From contig JAILRX010000027.1 of NCBI GenBank assembly GCA_024697985.1, forward strand, positions 1 through 9,246: DNA of 9,246 bases, written 5' to 3'. This document shows positions 6,807 through 9,246 of the stretch, piece after piece (position 1 is the first letter of the stretch; every line of letters begins with the position of its first letter). The notes beneath the pieces are model-generated. The model was not told the origin of the DNA. It saw only the letters and a program-made list of their open reading frames with translations, and searched no databases. The stretch is from Treponemataceae bacterium (GTDB taxonomy: Bacteria > Spirochaetota > Spirochaetia > Treponematales > Treponemataceae). The position numbers and the translations under genes were made by a program.

Positions 6807-8153
6807 ATGAAAAACGCTTATGTCACACGCGTATTTGAGCAGGTAAAGGCAAAGAATCCTAATGAGCCGGAATTCCTGCAGGCTGTTCAAGAAGTTCTTG
6901 AAACTCTTGAACCTGTTGTTGAACAAATGCCTGAAATCGAGAAAAATGCAATTCTCGAAAGAATGGTAGAACCAGAGCGCGTTATTATGTTCCGCGTTCC
7001 GTGGACAGATGACGCTGGAAACATTCACATTAACCGTGGATATCGAGTTCAGTTTAATAGTGCTATCGGTCCTTACAAAGGTGGTATTCGATTCCATCCT
7101 TCTGTAAACTTGAGCATCCTTAAATTCTTAGGTTTTGAACAGACTTTCAAAAACTCGCTTACAACTCTCCCAATGGGTGGCGGAAAAGGTGGTTCAGACT
7201 TTGATCCACACGGAAAATCAGACGCTGAAGTTATGAGATTCTGCCAGTCATTCATGACTGAACTCAGCAAGCACATCGGTGCTGACACAGACGTTCCAGC
7301 CGGAGATATCGGTGTTGGTGGACGTGAAGTTGGATACATGTTCGGTCAGTACAAACGACTCCGAAACGAATTCACAGGCGTTCTTACAGGAAAAGGACTT
7401 ACATTCGGTGGTTCTTTGATCCGAACAGAAGCTACAGGTTACGGACTTATCTATTTTGCTGAAAACATGCTTGCAAAAGTTGGCGACAACTTCAAAGGCA
7501 AAGTTTGTGCAGTTTCAGGAAGCGGAAACGTTGCTCAGTATGCTGTACAGAAATTGATTCAGCTTGGTGCTAAACCAGTTACAATGTCTGACTCTAACGG
7601 ATACATCTATGATCCAGACGGAATCACACAGGAAAAATTGGACTGGGTAAAAGAATTGAAAAACGTTCGACGTGGTCGAATTTGTGAATATGCAAAACAG
7701 TTCCCATCAGCTAAATACGTTGAAGGAAAGAAACCTTGGGGAGAAAAAGTTGACTGTGCTTTCCCATGCGCAACACAGAACGAACTTGACGGCGAAGCAG
7801 CTAAAACTTTGGTTGCAAACGGCGTAAAACTCGTTGCTGAAGGTGCAAACATGCCTTCTACAATCGAAGCTGTAAACACATTCCTTGCTGCAAAAATCCT
7901 TTATGCTCCAGGAAAAGCTTCTAATGCAGGTGGTGTAGCAACATCTGGTCTTGAAATGAGCCAGAACAGCGAAAGACTTTCATGGTCTTCAGAAGAAGTT
8001 GATGCAAAACTCAAGGGAATCATGAAGAACATCCATGACAGTGCTTACGAAGCTGCTGAAAAATTCGGCATGAAAGGCAACTACGTTGCTGGTGCCAACA
8101 TCGCAGGCTTCCTCAAAGTTGCTAATGCAATGATCGCACAGGGTCTTGTATAA
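6807..8153 (+). CDS. gdhA: Glutamate dehydrogenase, NADP-type, hexameric family I
   Basis: A 448-residue enzyme that interconverts 2-oxoglutarate plus ammonium and glutamate, usually the main ammonium-assimilating reaction where ammonium is plentiful. The substrate domain shows GYRVQFNSAIGPYKGGIRFHP (78-98) with Lys91, then LPMGGGKGGSDFDP (121-134) with the expected catalytic Lys127 and PAGDIGVGGRE (164-174) with Asp167. The Rossmann domain begins VSGSGNVAQYA (236-246). The end of its second strand reads SDSNGYI (261-267) rather than the SGPDG type of NAD-dependent clostridial enzymes, which favours NADP. EGANMP (345-350) and SNAGGVATSGLEMSQN (372-387) complete the active site. The length is typical. 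GGGGGAA precedes the ATG by about 6 nt, and the gene stands alone between its own promoter and a strong terminator. Seven of its 16 Arg codons are CGA. Confidence 0.96.
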   Translation: MKNAYVTRVFEQVKAKNPNEPEFLQAVQEVLETLEPVVEQMPEIEKNAILERMVEPERVIMFRVPWTDDAGNIHINRGYRVQFNSAIGPYKGGIRFHPSVNLSILKFLGFEQTFKNSLTTLPMGGGKGGSDFDPHGKSDAEVMRFCQSFMTELSKHIGADTDVPAGDIGVGGREVGYMFGQYKRLRNEFTGVLTGKGLTFGGSLIRTEATGYGLIYFAENMLAKVGDNFKGKVCAVSGSGNVAQYAVQKLIQLGAKPVTMSDSNGYIYDPDGITQEKLDWVKELKNVRRGRICEYAKQFPSAKYVEGKKPWGEKVDCAFPCATQNELDGEAAKTLVANGVKLVAEGANMPSTIEAVNTFLAAKILYAPGKASNAGGVATSGLEMSQNSERLSWSSEEVDAKLKGIMKNIHDSAYEAAEKFGMKGNYVAGANIAGFLKVANAMIAQGLV

Positions 8154-8182
8154 TCAGTCATTCAATTTGTAGTATGTTTTTT

Positions 8183-8200
8183 CGGCTCATCCGTGAGCCG
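8183..8200 (+). other. Perfect hairpin between gdhA and its terminator
   Basis: CGGCTCA (8183-8189) and TGAGCCG (8194-8200) form a 7-bp GC-rich stem with a TCCG loop. It is preceded, not followed, by a run of six T, so it does not terminate in either direction. It sits 17 bases ahead of the real terminator and may protect the 3' end of the gdhA mRNA, which is an inference. Confidence 0.5.
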
Positions 8201-8216
8201 TGCATACACCATAGAG

Positions 8217-8245
8217 GCACGCTCGTTTGGGCGTGCTTTTTTTTT
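8217..8245 (+). terminator. Intrinsic terminator of gdhA
   Basis: GCACGC (8217-8222) pairs perfectly with GCGTGC (8231-8236) across an 8-nt loop and is followed directly by nine T (8237-8245). It lies 64 bp after the gdhA stop codon. The first copy of the intergenic repeat begins at the very next base. Confidence 0.92.
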
Positions 8246-8374
8246 GCCTGACGGACTGTTTTCAGGCGGCCCTTTTAGCTAACATTTTAACAGGCATCCC
8301 TTCCATCACAAATTGACCTCCGGCAGTAACTTTCGCCCGGCACTAACTGGCGCGCAGCGAAAATTGTCGCGCAC
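8246..8374. repeat. Intergenic repeat, copy 1, with 17-bp periodic tail
   Basis: The copy opens with an 18-bp block (8246-8263) identical to 9017-9034, whose first bases GCCTG pair with CAGGC at 8263-8267. A shared block at 8302-8317 differs from 9080-9095 at one base, and AATTGTCGCGC (8362-8372) is identical to 9141-9151. The right part is four units of 17 bp starting at 8307, 8324, 8341 and 8358. Each begins CA or CG, has AA near position 5, T-rich bases in the middle and a GC-rich end. The three shared blocks are collinear in both copies, so this is one dispersed element and not chance low complexity. No open reading frame fits it. Confidence 0.75.
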
Positions 8375-8427
8375 GTGGAAACACCTAGCATTGTTTCTAT
8401 CTACAAATTTTTTTGTAATTTTTTTTC

Positions 8428-8455
8428 TTGACCCCTCCTCCCCCCATGTTAAAAT
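8428..8455 (+). promoter_or_regulatory. Predicted promoter of the lipoprotein gene
   Basis: TTGACC (8428-8433, five of six) and TAAAAT (8450-8455, five of six) are 16 bp apart. The spacer is unusually C-rich, with CCCC, CC and CCCCCC runs separated by single T. The -10 lies within TGTTAAAATTTT, the same 12 bases as at gdhA. Ahead of it, TACAAA (8402-8407) and TTTGTA (8412-8417) form a small AT hairpin followed by a T-run. Transcription should start near 8462. Confidence 0.65.
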
Positions 8456-8460
8456 TTTAG

Positions 8461-8518
8461 TATAGATATTTGATTATCTATATACTTTTAAAAGTATTTC
8501 AAATTTATAAAATTTGAA
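8461..8518 (+). promoter_or_regulatory. Leader with three consecutive perfect inverted repeats
   Basis: Three AT-rich palindromes lie almost end to end between the predicted transcription start and the ribosome binding site. The first is TATAGATA (8461-8468) with TATCTATA (8475-8482). The second is the uninterrupted 16-bp palindrome made of ATACTTTT and AAAAGTAT (8482-8497). The third is TTCAAATTT (8498-8506) with AAATTTGAA (8510-8518). The last stem ends 7 nt before AGAGG (8526-8530). They could act as stacked RNA hairpins that stabilise the message or melt with temperature, or as DNA operators; the sequence alone does not decide. Confidence 0.65.
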
Positions 8519-8535
8519 GTGCAGAAGAGGTTTTT

Positions 8536-8787
8536 ATGAAAAAAACAAGTTTCGTTTTGGTAGCATTTGCTTTGGTTGCAATGCTTTTCACTGGATGTAG
8601 TATTACTTCTTACTTGAATGACACTACATGGGTTAATAGCACAACTGAAGACGGTGTTGTAATGACATATACTTTGAAATTTGTCAAAGGCGGTACAGGA
8701 TCTTATTCACAAGCTGCAAGTCTTACAGCTGAAGCTCAAGCTGAATATGAAGCACTTGGTTATACAGAAGCCCAAATTACTGAATAG
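8536..8787 (+). CDS. Small predicted lipoprotein, cut short by an in-frame amber codon
   Basis: The product, 83 residues as read, starts MKK, has a hydrophobic stretch, and ends its signal at LFTGC with Cys21 as the likely lipidated residue. Phe at -3 departs from the classical lipobox but falls within the looser spirochaetal form. After Cys21 it reads TTWVNSTTEDGVVMTYTLKF, a strand-rich pattern seen in small lipocalin-like lipoproteins, but no named family is recognised. AGAGG lies 5 nt before the ATG. TAG at 8785-8787 stops it in the middle of what looks like a longer protein: the same frame continues for 52 codons with the same style. The original product would have been about 136 residues. 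The gene has its own promoter and terminator and lies between two copies of an intergenic repeat. Function unknown; surface or periplasmic location inferred. Confidence 0.7.
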   Translation: MKKTSFVLVAFALVAMLFTGCSITSYLNDTTWVNSTTEDGVVMTYTLKFVKGGTGSYSQAASLTAEAQAEYEALGYTEAQITE

Positions 8788-8946
8788 CTCTCATCAGCAT
8801 CAGTTTCAGGTACTTTAACTTGGGAAGCTAGTGGAGATACTGTTACAGCTAAACTTGAAGGCGACGCTGATCCTTATACAGGTACTATTGATAAAAAAGC
8901 AAAAACATTGACTCTTGAAGACAATACAGTTTTCAACAAGCAGTAA
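8788..8946 (+). pseudogene. In-frame 3' remainder of the lipoprotein gene, beyond the amber codon
   Basis: Directly after TAG 8785-8787 the same frame runs 52 sense codons to TAA 8944-8946. The residues (for example GTLTWEASGDTVTAKLEG, then YTGTIDKKAKTLTLEDNT) alternate hydrophobic and polar as in beta strands and look like the missing half of the lipoprotein. There is no start codon with a ribosome binding site near 8788, so it would be made only by read-through. One base change (for example CAG to TAG) explains the break. A sequencing or assembly error, a real recent mutation or leaky read-through are all possible. Confidence 0.75.
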
Positions 8947-8967
8947 GTTAAATTTAAACTGATTAAG

Positions 8968-9015
8968 CGCGTTTCGGTTTGTGATTTTGGTCACTTTCCG
9001 GGACGCGTTTTTTTT
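8968..9015 (+). terminator. Intrinsic terminator of the lipoprotein gene
   Basis: CGCGTTTCGG (8968-8977) pairs with CCGGGACGCG (8998-9007), including two G-T pairs. Inside are a symmetrical TTT/TTT internal loop and a second stem, GTGA (8981-8984) with TCAC (8991-8994). Eight T follow (9008-9015). It lies 21 bp past the TAA that ends the uninterrupted frame, not close to the amber codon, so the transcription unit is built for the full-length gene. Confidence 0.88.
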
Positions 9016-9016
9016 C

Positions 9017-9153
9017 GCCTGACGGACTGTTTTCGACCAGGCCGTTTTGGCTGGCATCAACGGCCGGCACAAAGTATCATCCATCACAAACTGACAGGCG
9101 GCACAAACTGGCCCGCCGGCAATAATTGTCGCACAGCAATAATTGTCGCGCCC
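9017..9153. repeat. Intergenic repeat, copy 2, with 17-bp periodic tail
   Basis: It begins one base after the T-run of the lipoprotein terminator with the same 18-bp block as copy 1. GCCTG (9017-9021) pairs with CAGGC (9038-9042) although the loop is four bases longer than in copy 1, so the stem is kept while the loop varies. The tail has five units starting at 9068, 9085, 9102, 9120 and 9137 (17, 17, 18, 17 and 17 bp). They begin CACAAA or CAATAA, and the later ones read on to TTGTCGC. The orientation is the same as copy 1. Start-to-start distances between shared blocks are 771, 778 and 779 bp. Confidence 0.75.
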
Positions 9154-9173
9154 TTTTTTATTGGGCCGACTTG

Positions 9174-9182
9174 TGCTAAACT
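9174..9182 (+). promoter_or_regulatory. Candidate extended -10 promoter of the radical SAM gene
   Basis: TGCTAAACT (9174-9182) fits the extended -10 form, with four of six bases matching in the hexamer and no good -35. Transcription would start near 9189, about seven bases before the ATG at 9196. No Shine-Dalgarno sequence is visible before that ATG. The alternative TTGTGC (9171-9176) with TAATAT (9192-9197) has only 15 bp spacing and overlaps the start codon. Confidence 0.3.
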
Positions 9183-9195
9183 TAACATCAATAAT

Positions 9196-9246
9196 ATGAA
9201 AATCCTGCTTGCCGCCTTAAATTCAAGATACAACCACACAAATCTT
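9196..9246 (+). CDS. Cobalamin-binding radical SAM protein, N-terminal 17 residues
   Basis: The frame from ATG 9196 is open to the end of the window and reads MKILLAALNSRYNHTNL. This closely fits the conserved start of B12-binding-domain radical SAM proteins of the DUF4080 type, where a first Rossmann strand (KILLAALN) is followed by a Tyr-x-His-x-Asn/Ser-Leu motif. Members bind cobalamin in the N-terminal domain and a 4Fe-4S cluster further on; the reaction of this subgroup is not settled. Only 17 codons are present, so the identification rests on this motif. The start lacks a ribosome binding site. Confidence 0.65.
   Translation, partial: MKILLAALNSRYNHTNL

Noticed and set aside
8183..8200. 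Terminator at the first hairpin after gdhA
   Set aside because: The T-run is on the 5' side only and the bases after the stem are mixed. The real terminator is at 8217-8245.
8785..8787. TAG read as pyrrolysine or a general recoded codon
   Set aside because: TAG ends the exporter and HAD genes in the same window, no pyrrolysine machinery is visible, and the product is a small lipoprotein rather than a methyltransferase.
8815..9087. 90-residue minus-strand frame over the lipoprotein end and repeat
   Set aside because: It crosses a strong terminator and the repeat, has no ribosome binding site, and is explained by the lipoprotein frame on the other strand.
9068..9153. CRISPR-like array of short units
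   Set aside because: Units are contiguous 17-18 bp and diverged, with no identical repeat-spacer alternation and no cas genes nearby.

Overview
The window looks like chromosomal DNA of a host- or rumen-associated spirochaete, most likely a Treponema. This is an inference from the gene set (S1-domain protein, family I glutamate dehydrogenase, relaxed lipobox lipoprotein, start of a cobalamin-binding radical SAM protein), the A-rich moderate-GC coding style and frequent CGA arginine codons. No rRNA, tRNA, insertion sequence or CRISPR array was seen.

Left block (1-5753, + strand): the 3' end of an S1-domain gene, probably ribosomal protein S1, is followed after 26 bp by a tightly packed group. 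It encodes a GH3-family acyl-adenylating enzyme (342-2042), a LolA-like periplasmic lipid carrier (2035-2646, 8-nt overlap), an MMPL/RND-type exporter (2615-4969, 32-nt overlap) and a HAD phosphatase (4991-5677). A convergent PlsC-type acyltransferase (5740-6594, - strand) closes the block. An acyl-activating enzyme, a membrane exporter, a LolA-type carrier and an acyltransferase together suggest that an acyl or lipid conjugate is made at the inner membrane and moved through the periplasm. LolA/MMPL/acyltransferase sets are known from aryl polyene and flexirubin pathways, but here there is no ketosynthase or acyl carrier protein, and the activating enzyme is of GH3 type.

Middle block (6595-8245): a 212-bp divergent intergenic region carries promoter candidates for both directions. 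The leftward one would start transcription almost on the acyltransferase ATG (a leaderless mRNA). The rightward one drives gdhA (NADP-type glutamate dehydrogenase) through a leader of about 100 nt with a 7-bp hairpin before the ribosome binding site. gdhA ends in a strong intrinsic terminator.

Right block (8246-9246): a small lipoprotein gene lies between two direct copies of a roughly 130-bp intergenic repeat. Each copy starts right after the T-run of a terminator, with an identical 18-bp block and a GCCTG/CAGGC hairpin, and ends in degenerate units of about 17 bp. The lipoprotein leader holds three back-to-back perfect inverted repeats, and the gene is cut at codon 84 by an in-frame TAG, after which the same frame runs 52 more codons. 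The window ends inside the first 17 codons of a radical SAM/B12-binding protein.

The points most worth following up are the GH3-LolA-MMPL group, the repeat-bracketed lipoprotein unit with its amber interruption, and the triple-palindrome leader.
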